DNA from: UBA964 sp037444685
GTDB taxonomy: Bacteria > Pseudomonadota > Gammaproteobacteria > Steroidobacterales > Steroidobacteraceae
Reading direction: 5' to 3'
DNA: 64,000 nucleotides
Assembly: GCA_037444685.1 (NCBI GenBank)
Contig: JBBILX010000001.1
Location: forward strand, 248,001-312,000
Position 1 is the first letter of the stretch. Every line of letters starts with the position of its first letter. This document shows, piece by piece, positions 37,040 to 45,382 of the stretch. Below the pieces are notes generated by a model, which searched no databases, was not told the DNA's origin, and was given only the letters and a program-made list of their open reading frames with translations. Both the position numbers and the translations under genes were made by a program.

Positions 37040-38068
37040 ATGCAGAGTCCGGTTGAATCGACGGCAGGCGCCGTGCAGCCCTGTGAGGGACCGGAGCCGG
37101 TAGCCGTCGCCGAGGTCTCCCGCCGTCTGCTCGATCTGGGCCGTCGGGTTGCGGCGAGCGACTGCACGGTGCTGATTTCCGGAGAGTCGGGGACGGGCAA
37201 GGAAGTCCTCGCGCGCTACCTGCACCGACACTCGCCGCGCGCGCAGCGCGCCTTCGTCGCGGTGAACTGCGCGGCGATCCCGGAGAGCATGCTCGAAGCG
37301 CTGCTGTTCGGTTACGAGAAGGGCGCGTTCACCGGCGCACACGCCGCCCATCCCGGCAAGTTCGAGCAGGCCCAAGGCGGCACGCTGCTGCTCGACGAGA
37401 TATCGGAGATGCCGCTCGGTCTGCAGGCCAAGCTGCTGCGCGTGTTGCAGGAGCGAGAGGTCGAACGTCTCGGCGGACGCGCGTCGCTGGCCCTCGATGT
37501 GCGGGTGCTTGCTACCACCAACAGGAGTCTGCGCGAGGAAGTCGCGGCAGGGCGTTTCCGCGAGGATCTCTATTACCGCCTCAATGTGTTTCCTGTCACG
37601 ATCACACCGCTGCGGGAGCGTCGCGACGACATCCTGCCGATCGCCATGCAGCTGCTCGCCCTGCGGACCCGGCCGGGGGAGCGGATCCCGGCGCTCTCAG
37701 CGGATGCAGCCCATCTGCTGCTGACGCATACCTGGCCCGGCAACGTCCGCGAGCTCGACAACGTCCTGCAGCGGGCGTTGATCCTCTGCGGCGGACCGGT
37801 CATCGAGGCCGAGCACATCGAGACCGAATCGGCGACATCCGGCCGAACGCCGCCGGCAACGTTCATGGCCGAGGCCGACGGTCGAAGCCGCGGCGGAGCG
37901 CTCGCACGTACGCTCGAGCGAACCGAGCGGGAGATCCTGCTCGAAGCCCTGCGCTCACCGCGGGTCACGCGCCGCGCCATCGCCGCGCACCTCGGCATCA
38001 GTCCGCGCACCTTGCGTTACAAGCTCGCCCGGCTACGCGCAGCGGGCGTCGACGTACCAGCGGCCTGA
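37040..38068 (+). CDS. fleR: FleR/FlrC-like sigma-54-dependent activator, lacking the receiver domain
   Basis: A 342-residue activator with only a short N-terminal segment before the AAA+ domain. It shows Walker A GESGTGKE, an intact GAFTGA loop, Walker B GTLLLDEISE, and LREEVAAGRFREDLYYRLNV. The C-terminal Fis-type helix-turn-helix is RRAIAAHLGISPRTLRYKLA. FleR of pseudomonads carries an N-terminal phosphoacceptor receiver and pairs with the kinase FleS; neither is present here. ATG 37040 is preferred because GGAG lies 6 bases upstream; ATG 37028 would add four residues. It lies between the fleQ-like gene and fliE, the position of fleSR in pseudomonads. Confidence 0.82.
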   Translation: MQSPVESTAGAVQPCEGPEPVAVAEVSRRLLDLGRRVAASDCTVLISGESGTGKEVLARYLHRHSPRAQRAFVAVNCAAIPESMLEALLFGYEKGAFTGAHAAHPGKFEQAQGGTLLLDEISEMPLGLQAKLLRVLQEREVERLGGRASLALDVRVLATTNRSLREEVAAGRFREDLYYRLNVFPVTITPLRERRDDILPIAMQLLALRTRPGERIPALSADAAHLLLTHTWPGNVRELDNVLQRALILCGGPVIEAEHIETESATSGRTPPATFMAEADGRSRGGALARTLERTEREILLEALRSPRVTRRAIAAHLGISPRTLRYKLARLRAAGVDVPAA

Positions 38069-38070
38069 GC

Positions 38071-38418
38071 ATGAGTCAGATCGAGATCGACCGGGTTCTC
38101 GGGCAGATCCGCGCGCTGCGCGCGCAGGCTGGCGGCAGCCTCGGAGCGCTGCCCCAGCCAGCGCAGCCCCTAGTGCGCGCCGAGGATCGCAGCAGCGTCA
38201 GCTTCTCTGCGGTTCTCAAGAACGGCCTAGACCAGGTCAACGCCGCGCAGCAGCGGGCTCGGGCCGCCGCAACGGCGTTCGAACAGGGCAAGCCGGATGC
38301 GGATCTCGCGCAGACGATGCTGGAGATGCAAAAGGCGAGCATCGCCTTTCGAGCGGCGGTCGAGGTGCGCAACAAGCTCGTCAGTGCTTACCAGGAAATC
38401 ATGAACATGCCGGTCTGA
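38071..38418 (+). CDS. fliE: Flagellar MS-ring/rod junction protein FliE
   Basis: A 115-residue adapter between the MS ring and rod. The C-terminal half has the FliE pattern FSAVLKNGLDQVNAAQQRAR and DLAQTMLEMQKASIAFRAAV then EVRNKLVSAYQEIMNMPV. Starts 3 bases after the fleR-like stop and leads the fliE-fliK block. Confidence 0.95.
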   Translation: MSQIEIDRVLGQIRALRAQAGGSLGALPQPAQPLVRAEDRSSVSFSAVLKNGLDQVNAAQQRARAAATAFEQGKPDADLAQTMLEMQKASIAFRAAVEVRNKLVSAYQEIMNMPV

Positions 38419-38439
38419 ACCGGCCGCCAGGAGTGAGGA

Positions 38440-40116
38440 ATGGCCGCGGAAGCTGCCAGTGTCGGAGACGTGCAACGATTGACTGCGGGCTTCAGGCCAC
38501 TGCTCTTACTGGTCGGGCTTGCGGCAGCGGTCGCGGCGGGCGTCGGCGTCGTGTTGTGGTCGCAGGGCCCCACCTACAATCTCCTTTATGCGAACCTCTC
38601 ACCCGAAGACACCGCGGCGGTGACGCAATCGCTCGCCGCAGCGGGCATCCCGTACCGCCTCGAGAGTGGAGCGGGCGCCGTTGCGGTGCCAGTCGATCGG
38701 CTCAACGATGCGCGACTGCTGCTCGCCGGGCAGGGATTACCCCAATCGGGTGGATTCGCAGCGATGGCCAAGGACGCCGGATTCGGCGTCAGCCAGTTCA
38801 TGGAGTCCGCGCGGTACCAGCACGCACTCGAGACCGAGCTGGCGCGCACCATCGCGAGCATGCAGCAGGTCGAAGGTGCCCGGGTGCACATCGCGGCGCC
38901 GCGCAATTCCAGTTTCGTCCGCGATCGCCACCCGGGCAGCGCGAGCGTGTTCCTGCAGCTGAAGACCGGGCGGAGACTGTCGGGTGAACAGGTCACGGCG
39001 ATCGTCAATCTGGTCGCTTCTTCGGTTCCAGAGCTCAGCGCCGAGCAGGTCACCGTCGTCGATCAACAGGGTCGCCTGCTGTCCTCCCCTCAGGGACGGG
39101 ACGAATTCGCGATTCGCGATCGGCAGATCGAGTTCGCGCGTCAGCTCGAAGAGGGTTATGCCCAGCGCATCGAGGCCTTGCTCGCACCTCTGGTCGGTGC
39201 CGGTCGAGTGCGAGCCCAGGTCAGCGCGCAGTTCGACATGTCCGCTGTCGAGGAGGCGCGCGAGCAGTATCGCCCCGACAGCCAAATCGTGCGCAGCGAG
39301 CAACTCGCCGAAGACGTCAGCCGCAACGGCGCCGTTGCCGGCGGCGTGCCCGGGTCCTTGACGAACCAGCCACCCGAGCGCGCCGTGGCACTGCCTCCCG
39401 GCGCGGTTCGGCCAGCCGAGACCGCCGTCGCGGAGGTTGAGGCGACGACACCAGAGAGTTCTTCGCGCCAGACGACCCGCAACTACGAAATCGATCGCAC
39501 GGTGGCCTACACGCGCCAGCCAGCCGGTCGGCTGCGGCGTCTGACAGTCGCGGTGCTCGTCGACAACGTCCGCATCGTCGGGCCGGACGGAAAGGTCACC
39601 GAGTCTGCATTGTCGCCGGAACAGCTCGAGCGCATCACCGCGCTCGTCAAGGACGCGGTGGGATTCGATGCGGCGCGCGGTGACTCCGTGAACGTCATGA
39701 ACGCGCCGTGGAAGGGGGAACCGCTGATCATGGGCGGCGAGGTCGAGTCGGTCCCACTCTGGCAGCAGCCGTGGGTGCAGGATCTCGCGCGGGTCGTCGC
39801 GGGGCTCGTGCTGGCGCTCGTCATCATCTTCGTGGTGCTGCGGCCAACGCTGCGTCAGTTGCTCGCCACTCAGCGTCCAGTGCTTGCCGTCGCGACTGCC
39901 GGGGTCGGCGCCGCGGGAGCCAGCGCTCCGGTCGGCGCAGGCGTGATCGAGGGGTCGGCGGTCGCGGCGCCGGGCGCGGCGACCCCGGTCGTCGGCGCCG
40001 CGGCCGGCACGTCGCTGGCCTACGAGCAGCAGCTGGCCCAGGCCCGCTCACTGGTGGCGCAGGACCCGGCACGGGTCGCGCAAGTCGTCAAGAACTGGGT
40101 GGCGAAGGATGACTGA
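38440..40116 (+). CDS. fliF: Flagellar MS-ring protein FliF
   Basis: This 558-residue inner-membrane protein builds the MS ring. One N-terminal membrane helix (LLLLVGLAAAVAAGVGVVLW, about 21-40) and one C-terminal helix (VVAGLVLALVIIFVVL, about 450-466) bracket the periplasmic ring-building motifs, which include YRLESGAGAVAVPVDRLNDA and GARVHIAAPRNSSFVRD. The cytoplasmic C-terminus (ARSLVAQDPARVAQVVKNWV) is the FliG-binding tail. The end overlaps fliG by 8 bases. Confidence 0.96.
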   Translation: MAAEAASVGDVQRLTAGFRPLLLLVGLAAAVAAGVGVVLWSQGPTYNLLYANLSPEDTAAVTQSLAAAGIPYRLESGAGAVAVPVDRLNDARLLLAGQGLPQSGGFAAMAKDAGFGVSQFMESARYQHALETELARTIASMQQVEGARVHIAAPRNSSFVRDRHPGSASVFLQLKTGRRLSGEQVTAIVNLVASSVPELSAEQVTVVDQQGRLLSSPQGRDEFAIRDRQIEFARQLEEGYAQRIEALLAPLVGAGRVRAQVSAQFDMSAVEEAREQYRPDSQIVRSEQLAEDVSRNGAVAGGVPGSLTNQPPERAVALPPGAVRPAETAVAEVEATTPESSSRQTTRNYEIDRTVAYTRQPAGRLRRLTVAVLVDNVRIVGPDGKVTESALSPEQLERITALVKDAVGFDAARGDSVNVMNAPWKGEPLIMGGEVESVPLWQQPWVQDLARVVAGLVLALVIIFVVLRPTLRQLLATQRPVLAVATAGVGAAGASAPVGAGVIEGSAVAAPGAATPVVGAAAGTSLAYEQQLAQARSLVAQDPARVAQVVKNWVAKDD

Positions 40117-41128
40117 GGCGGCAACGGGTACCGGCGGACGCTCGGGCGTCGAGCAGGCGGCGATCCTGCTGCTGTCGCTCGGCGAGAAGGAGGCCGCCGA
40201 CGTCCTCAAGCACTTGAGCGCTCGCGACGTACAACGCGTCGGCGCCGCGATGGCCCAGGTCGCCAACGTCAGTCGCGCCGAGGTCATGAGCGTGATTGGC
40301 GAATTCACGGCGGCGGCGGAGATGCAGTCGTCGCTTGGTATCGGGTCGGAGGAATTCATCCGCAAGACGCTGGTCAGCGCCCTCGGCGAGGACAAGGCGG
40401 CCGGACTGATCGACAGGATCCTGCTCGGTCACTCGAGCAAGGGACTCGAGCAGCTCAAGTGGATGGACTCACGCGCGATCGCCGAGATGGTCCGTTTCGA
40501 GCATCCGCAGATCGTCGCGATCATTCTCGCCTATCTGGAGGCAGACCAGTCGGCCGAGGTCATTTCGCAACTGCCTGAGAACGTGCGCGCCGAAGTCCTG
40601 CTTCGGATTGCGACGCTCGACGGCATCCAGCCCGCGGCGCTGCGCGAGCTCGATCAGATCATGGAGCGGCAGTTCGCCGGCAACAGCCAGGCGCGCTCCT
40701 CCGCGCTCGGTGGCCCGAAGTGCGCCGCCGACATCGTCAACATGCTCGAGCCGCGGATCGAGAGCGCGGTCATGGAGGAGATCAACAAGGTCGACGAGGT
40801 GCTCGGCGCCAAGATCCAGGACCTGATCTTCGTGTTCGACAATCTCGTCGATGTCGACGACAGGGGCATGCAGGAACTGCTGCGGCAGGTGCCGAGCGAC
40901 AAGCTGCTGCTCGCTCTGAAAGCGGCCGATGACAGACTCAAGGAGAAAATCTTCAAGAACATGTCGCAGCGCGCTGCCGAGATGCTCAAGGACGATCTGG
41001 CGTCGCGAGGTCCGGTGAGGCTCTCGGAGGTGGAGGCGGCGCAGAAGGAGATTCTCGCCATCGCACGCAAGCTCTCGGAGGAAGGCACGATCAGCCTGGG
41101 CGGCAAGGGCGGCGAAGCCTATGTCTGA
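40109..41128 (+). CDS. fliG: Flagellar motor switch protein FliG
   Basis: A 339-residue rotor protein that contacts the MotA stator. The N-domain (GVEQAAILLLSLGEKEAADV) binds FliF, the middle domain has the EHPQ motif (FEHPQIVAIILAYLEADQSA), and the C-domain contains DKLLLALKAADDRLKEKIFK with the charged residues that interact with MotA. All three domains are present at normal length. Overlaps fliF and fliH. Confidence 0.97.
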   Translation: MTEAATGTGGRSGVEQAAILLLSLGEKEAADVLKHLSARDVQRVGAAMAQVANVSRAEVMSVIGEFTAAAEMQSSLGIGSEEFIRKTLVSALGEDKAAGLIDRILLGHSSKGLEQLKWMDSRAIAEMVRFEHPQIVAIILAYLEADQSAEVISQLPENVRAEVLLRIATLDGIQPAALRELDQIMERQFAGNSQARSSALGGPKCAADIVNMLEPRIESAVMEEINKVDEVLGAKIQDLIFVFDNLVDVDDRGMQELLRQVPSDKLLLALKAADDRLKEKIFKNMSQRAAEMLKDDLASRGPVRLSEVEAAQKEILAIARKLSEEGTISLGGKGGEAYV

Positions 41129-41765
41129 CGCCAGTCGTTGGCGTCTACCCGATGTGCGGGGTCCCGTGGTCGCGCCGCGTGGACGCACCCCGAGCGTTGC
41201 CGCGCTGGTCGAGGCCGAACGCGAGGCGTGGCGACAGGGCTTCGAGCGCGGACGCGCGGAAGGGCACGCCGCAGCGGAGGCCGCACAGGCGGCACAGGCG
41301 GCGCGGCTCGACGAGCTGGCCGCACGGTTCGCTTCGCTCTGCGATCAGCTCGCGAGGCCGATCGAGCCGCTCGATGACGACGTGGCCCACCAGCTCGCGA
41401 GGCTCGCCTTGCAGGTCGGGGCCCAGCTCGCCCGACGGGAGCTCGCCGTGGATCCGGCCCAGGTCATCGCGATCATCCGGGAAGCAGTGGGGCTGCTGCC
41501 GCTCGGCGCGCGCGAAGTGCGCGTCTACGTGCATCCCGCCGACGGTGCGGCGATTCGCGCGCGGCTCGCCGAGAGTACCGGCGAGCGCGCGTGGACGCTG
41601 CTCGACGACCCCGTCATGGCGCGCGGCGGATGCCGTGTGGCGACGGACCATTCGAGCATTGATGCGCGCCTCGACAGCCGTCTGGCGAACATTGTCGCGG
41701 CGGTGCTCGGGGAGGAGCGGGTTGCAGGCCGTGCGGCCGGCACGCCGGAGAGCAGCGATGAATGA
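41121..41765 (+). CDS. fliH: Flagellar export regulator FliH
   Basis: This 214-residue protein dimerises and regulates the FliI ATPase, linking it to the C ring. A Glu/Ala/Arg-rich central helix (EREAWRQGFERGRAEGHAAA) contains the GxxxG-like spacing of the family. The C-terminal domain has DDVAHQLARLALQVGAQLAR, VHPADGAAIRARLAE and DARLDSRLANIVAAVLGE. It overlaps fliG by 8 bases and fliI by 8 bases. Confidence 0.92.
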   Translation: MSDASRWRLPDVRGPVVAPRGRTPSVAALVEAEREAWRQGFERGRAEGHAAAEAAQAAQAARLDELAARFASLCDQLARPIEPLDDDVAHQLARLALQVGAQLARRELAVDPAQVIAIIREAVGLLPLGAREVRVYVHPADGAAIRARLAESTGERAWTLLDDPVMARGGCRVATDHSSIDARLDSRLANIVAAVLGEERVAGRAAGTPESSDE

Positions 41766-43149
41766 GAGACCCGCGACGGTTGCCCGGCGGGACGGCGGAC
41801 TGGAGAGGCGACTCGAAGCACTTGCGCGTCGCCTGGCAGGCGTGCCGCCGCCCGCGGTCGAGGGTCGCCTGATGCGCATGGTCGGCTTGACGCTCGAGGC
41901 GGTCGGCGTGCAGGCCGCCATCGGGGACCGCTGCGAAGTGCGCTCGGGCCAGGGCAGGTGGGTGGACACGGAGGTCGTCGGTTTCGCCGGCGACCGTCTG
42001 TACCTGATGCCGGTCGGGGACCTGCACGGCATCGAACCGGCGGCACGCGTGGTACCGGTACGGCGTGCAGGCACGATCGCAGTGGGTCCGGAGCTGCTCG
42101 GCAGGATCATCGACGGCGCGGGCCGGCCGCTCGACGGTCGACCGATGCCGGGTTGCGTCGCGCGTGCCCCGCTGGCCGGCCATGCAATCAATCCGCTCGA
42201 GCGCCAACCGATCCACGAACCGCTCGACGTTGGCGTGCGCGCCATCAACGCGCTGCTGACCGTCGGCCGCGGCCAGCGCATAGGACTGTTTGCCGGCAGC
42301 GGCGTCGGCAAGAGCGTGCTGCTCGGCATGATGGCCCGCTACACGACGGCCGACGTGATCGTCGTCGGCCTCATCGGCGAGCGCGGTCGCGAGGTCAAGG
42401 AGTTCGTCGAGCGCATCCTCGGCCCGCAGGATCGGGAGCGGGCGGTCGTCGTCGCCGCGCCTGCCGACAGCCCACCGCTGATGCGCTTGCAGGGGGCGTG
42501 GCTCGCAACCGCCGTTGCCGAATACTTCCGTGAGCGCGGCCGGTCCGTGCTGCTTCTCATGGATTCACTGACGCGCTTCGCGCAGGCGCAGCGTGAAATA
42601 GGCCTCGCGATCGGCGAGGCGCCTGCGACCAAGGGGTATCCACCGTCGGTGTTCGCGCGCCTGCCGCAGCTGGTCGAACGGGCCGGCAACGGCGCGAATG
42701 GTGCAGGCTCGATCACGGGCTTCTATACGGTGCTGACCGAGGGCGACGACCCGCAGGATCCGATAGCCGATGCGGCCCGCGCCATCCTCGATGGACACAT
42801 CGTGCTGTCGCGCCGACTGGCGGAAGCCGGACATTTCCCCGCGATCGACGTCGAGGGCTCCGTGAGCCGCGTCATGCAGGAGATCGTGTCGGACCGGCAG
42901 ATGGCCGCCGCACGTCGCCTTCGTCAGGTGCTGTCGGTCTACAACCAGTCGCGCGATCTGGTCGCTTTCGGCGCATGGAAGCCGGGTGCGAACCCGGCGC
43001 TCGACAGTGCGGTGGCGCTCTGGCCGGCCATTGAGCGCTTTCTGCAACAGGATCTTCGCGAACGCGCGGACATGGAGTCGAGCCTGGCGGCACTCGAGGC
43101 GGCGTTGACGTCGCACGCCTCCGAGGTGCCCTCGGAGGCGGCAGCATGA
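41758..43149 (+). CDS. fliI: Flagellum-specific ATPase FliI
   Basis: This 463-residue ATPase of the type III export apparatus is related to the F1 beta subunit. Walker A is in RIGLFAGSGVGKSVLLGMMA, Walker B in SVLLLMDSLTRFAQAQREIG, and the family signature GYPPSVFARLPQLVERAGNG is present. The start at 41758 (MNERPATVARRDGG) overlaps the fliH stop; the N-terminal FliH-binding region is included. The last 4 bases overlap fliJ. Confidence 0.96.
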   Translation: MNERPATVARRDGGLERRLEALARRLAGVPPPAVEGRLMRMVGLTLEAVGVQAAIGDRCEVRSGQGRWVDTEVVGFAGDRLYLMPVGDLHGIEPAARVVPVRRAGTIAVGPELLGRIIDGAGRPLDGRPMPGCVARAPLAGHAINPLERQPIHEPLDVGVRAINALLTVGRGQRIGLFAGSGVGKSVLLGMMARYTTADVIVVGLIGERGREVKEFVERILGPQDRERAVVVAAPADSPPLMRLQGAWLATAVAEYFRERGRSVLLLMDSLTRFAQAQREIGLAIGEAPATKGYPPSVFARLPQLVERAGNGANGAGSITGFYTVLTEGDDPQDPIADAARAILDGHIVLSRRLAEAGHFPAIDVEGSVSRVMQEIVSDRQMAAARRLRQVLSVYNQSRDLVAFGAWKPGANPALDSAVALWPAIERFLQQDLRERADMESSLAALEAALTSHASEVPSEAAA

Positions 43150-43601
43150 AGCGCTCGGAGCGACTCGGGCAGCTGCGCGAGGCGCTCGTTGCGGAGCGCA
43201 AGATGCTCGACGAGCGCGTTGCTTCGGTCGAGGTCCGGGCGCAGCAGGCGGTGCGGCGCCTCGAGGAACTGCAACGCTACCGCGAAGAGTACGTCAGCGG
43301 ATTCGCGAGCCGGGCCGCTGCGGGAATCGGCGGCGCCGGGCTGCGCGATTATCAGGCCTTTCTCGCGCGTCTCGACGAGGCCGTGCGTCAGCAACAGCAG
43401 ATTGCGGCCCGGATCGCTGCGGAGCTCGAGTTCGAGCGCCAGCACTGGCGCGACGCCGCCGTGCGTGTACGGGCGGTGGAAGTGGTCGGCGAGCGCTGGC
43501 GTGCGGAAGAGACCCGCGAATCCCAGCGACGCGAACAGAGAGAGTGCGACGAGCGCGCGCGCACCCTCGCCTCCGGACCGGGGAGCGACAGAACGACATG
43601 A
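43146..43601 (+). CDS. fliJ: Flagellar export protein FliJ
   Basis: A 151-residue protein predicted to form a long two-helix coiled coil, rich in Arg, Glu and Gln (for example EVRAQQAVRRLEELQRYREE and LDEAVRQQQQIAARIAAELE). FliJ inserts into the FliI hexamer like the gamma subunit of F1 and escorts substrates to FlhA. Sequence conservation in the family is low; position between fliI and fliK settles the call. Confidence 0.9.
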   Translation: MKRSERLGQLREALVAERKMLDERVASVEVRAQQAVRRLEELQRYREEYVSGFASRAAAGIGGAGLRDYQAFLARLDEAVRQQQQIAARIAAELEFERQHWRDAAVRVRAVEVVGERWRAEETRESQRREQRECDERARTLASGPGSDRTT

Positions 43602-44692
43602 TCTCCGCCGTGATGATGCCGCCGGCCGATGCGCCGACGCGTTCGAACGCACGCGAACCGGCGCAGGACAGCATGGATTTCCTCGCCACGCTGCAGGGTC
43701 TGACTGAATCCCAGCCTGCCTCCGGATCGCAGCCGCGAACGGTGCTGTCTGAGGCCGATTCGCCCGTGGCGTCGCCGGGCGAGGGCGCCGCCGATCCGAC
43801 GCTTGCGGCCACGTCCGCCCCGCTGGCGCTTCCGCTTGCCGCCGACGCGACGGACGATGATCCGGTCGAGTCGTTGCCCTTGCTCTCGACGGGAGAACCA
43901 CTCGGCACTTCGACGACGATGTCCACTACCGTACAACTGCCCGGCGTTCGTCGCACCCCTGCCGAGGCGGCCGTGGCGCCACTGCAGTCTCGCGACGTCG
44001 GGCGGAGAGCTCAAGTCGAGTCGACTGGCACGATGCACGGCCCGCCGGCGGCCAGCACCGTCGATCGAAACGGACTGGCGGAGCTGGAGCGTGCCATCAA
44101 GACCGCATCAGGCGACGCGCAGCGCGGCGAGGCTGGGATGATCGGCGCTGGCGAAGATCCGGCCGCCGGCGAATCGGGCGACGCTGGCGCCGAACCGGCG
44201 CACGGCAGCATCCGCGCCGAGGTGGCGCAGGTCGCTGTTCGTTCAACACCCGAACCCATCGTCCGCGCGCCGTATGGTCCATTGACCTCAACCATCGGGA
44301 CGCCGCAGTGGAGCCAGGAGTTTGTCGCGCGCATCAGCTGGCTGGTCGATCGCCGCGACCAGTATGCTTCGATCCGCCTCTCACCCGAGCAGCTCGGTCC
44401 GGTCGAGGTGCGTCTCGCCATCCGCGAGGGCGAGGCCAGCATATGGTTCGGCGCCGCCCAGCCCGAGACGCGCGCAGCGATCGAGCAGGCGCTGCCGCGC
44501 TTGCGCGAGATGCTCGCCGGCATGGGTCTGGCGCTCGCGGATGCAGGCGTCTTCCATCATGCGCCATCCGATCCCCAACGCGGCTTCGTCTGGGCGGACG
44601 CGCGTCGCGCGGCCCGCGACGGCGTTTCCGTCGATGTCGTCGAGGCGATCGTGCGCCTCGACCATCGCGGCTTGATCGACGACTACGCCTGA
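43598..44692 (+). CDS. fliK: Flagellar hook-length control protein FliK
   Basis: This 364-residue protein measures hook length and triggers the export switch at FlhB. Residues 1-250 are low-complexity and disordered (Ala, Pro, Ser, Glu). The C-terminal Flg_hook domain (about 250-345) has YASIRLSPEQLGPVEVRLAI and a following EASIWFGAAQPETRAAIEQA. The start overlaps the fliJ stop (ATGA). A 180-base gap follows with the sigma-54 promoter of fliL. Confidence 0.92.
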   Translation: MISAVMMPPADAPTRSNAREPAQDSMDFLATLQGLTESQPASGSQPRTVLSEADSPVASPGEGAADPTLAATSAPLALPLAADATDDDPVESLPLLSTGEPLGTSTTMSTTVQLPGVRRTPAEAAVAPLQSRDVGRRAQVESTGTMHGPPAASTVDRNGLAELERAIKTASGDAQRGEAGMIGAGEDPAAGESGDAGAEPAHGSIRAEVAQVAVRSTPEPIVRAPYGPLTSTIGTPQWSQEFVARISWLVDRRDQYASIRLSPEQLGPVEVRLAIREGEASIWFGAAQPETRAAIEQALPRLREMLAGMGLALADAGVFHHAPSDPQRGFVWADARRAARDGVSVDVVEAIVRLDHRGLIDDYA

Positions 44693-44764
44693 ACCGCACT
44701 CGCGCCACGCGTCGGGATTCCGTCGCTGCGCCCCTGCCGACGTCCTGTATTCACCGGTAACGTG

Positions 44765-44783
44765 ATGCGCGTCACGCGCGCAT
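44765..44783. promoter_or_regulatory. Inverted repeat upstream of the fliL sigma-54 promoter
   Basis: ATGCGCG (44765-44771) and CGCGCAT (44777-44783) are perfect inverted 7-mers with a 5-base spacer. It lies about 36 bases upstream of the sigma-54 site. Enhancer-binding activators often bind dyads in such places, but this could also be chance in GC-rich DNA. Confidence 0.35.
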
Positions 44784-44818
44784 AGAACGATACCTGACAG
44801 CGCGCACGGTCGCAGCAC

Positions 44819-44834
44819 TGGCACGCCGATTGCT
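44819..44834 (+). promoter_or_regulatory. Sigma-54 promoter of fliL operon
   Basis: TGGCACGCCGATTGCT is a complete match to TGGCAC-N5-TTGC[AT] (GG 44820-44821, GC 44832-44833). Predicted start is near 44845, 28 bases before the fliL ATG. It should drive fliLMNOPQR-flhB and perhaps more. Confidence 0.9.
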
Positions 44835-44872
44835 GCTGTTCTGTCGGATCCCTCAATACGACGGAGTCAGTC

Positions 44873-45382
44873 ATGAGTGCGCCAACGAGCGCGGCCGAGG
44901 CGGACGGGACGGCGACGGCAGCGGCGTCCAACGGCAAGGGCAAACTGCTGCTGGTCGCGGTGGCGGCGATCATTCTCGCCGGCGCTGGTGGCGGATTCTG
45001 GTACTGGCAGTCGCGTCACGCCGGCGCCGAGCCGGCCGAGGCCGATGCGAAACCGCTCGCGCCGCTTCAGTTCCACGCCGTCGATCCGGCCTTCGTCGTG
45101 AACTTCCAGTCACCAGGCCCGGCTCGATTCCTTCAGGTCGAGGTCCGCATCGGCAGTCGCGACGCCGGGACGATCGAGCTGCTGAAGGCCAACGACCCCG
45201 TGATCCGCAACGATCTGCTACTGCTGTTTGGCGCGCAGGACCAGGCCTCGCTGGCAACCCGCGAGGGCAAGGAGAGGCTGCGCGCCGACACGCTCGAGGC
45301 GATCAGGCGGATCGTCAAGGCGGCGGGTGGCGAGCCCGCGACGGCCGAGGCGGTGTTCTTCACGAGCTTCGTGATGCAATGA
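44873..45382 (+). CDS. fliL: Flagellar basal-body-associated protein FliL
   Basis: This 169-residue single-pass inner-membrane protein encloses the stator units. The membrane helix LLLVAVAAIILAGAGGGFWYW is at about residues 25-45, and the periplasmic SPFH-like domain has FVVNFQSPGPARFLQVEVRI and NDPVIRNDLLLLFGAQDQAS, ending VFFTSFVMQ. It overlaps fliM (ATGA). Confidence 0.94.
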   Translation: MSAPTSAAEADGTATAAASNGKGKLLLVAVAAIILAGAGGGFWYWQSRHAGAEPAEADAKPLAPLQFHAVDPAFVVNFQSPGPARFLQVEVRIGSRDAGTIELLKANDPVIRNDLLLLFGAQDQASLATREGKERLRADTLEAIRRIVKAAGGEPATAEAVFFTSFVMQ

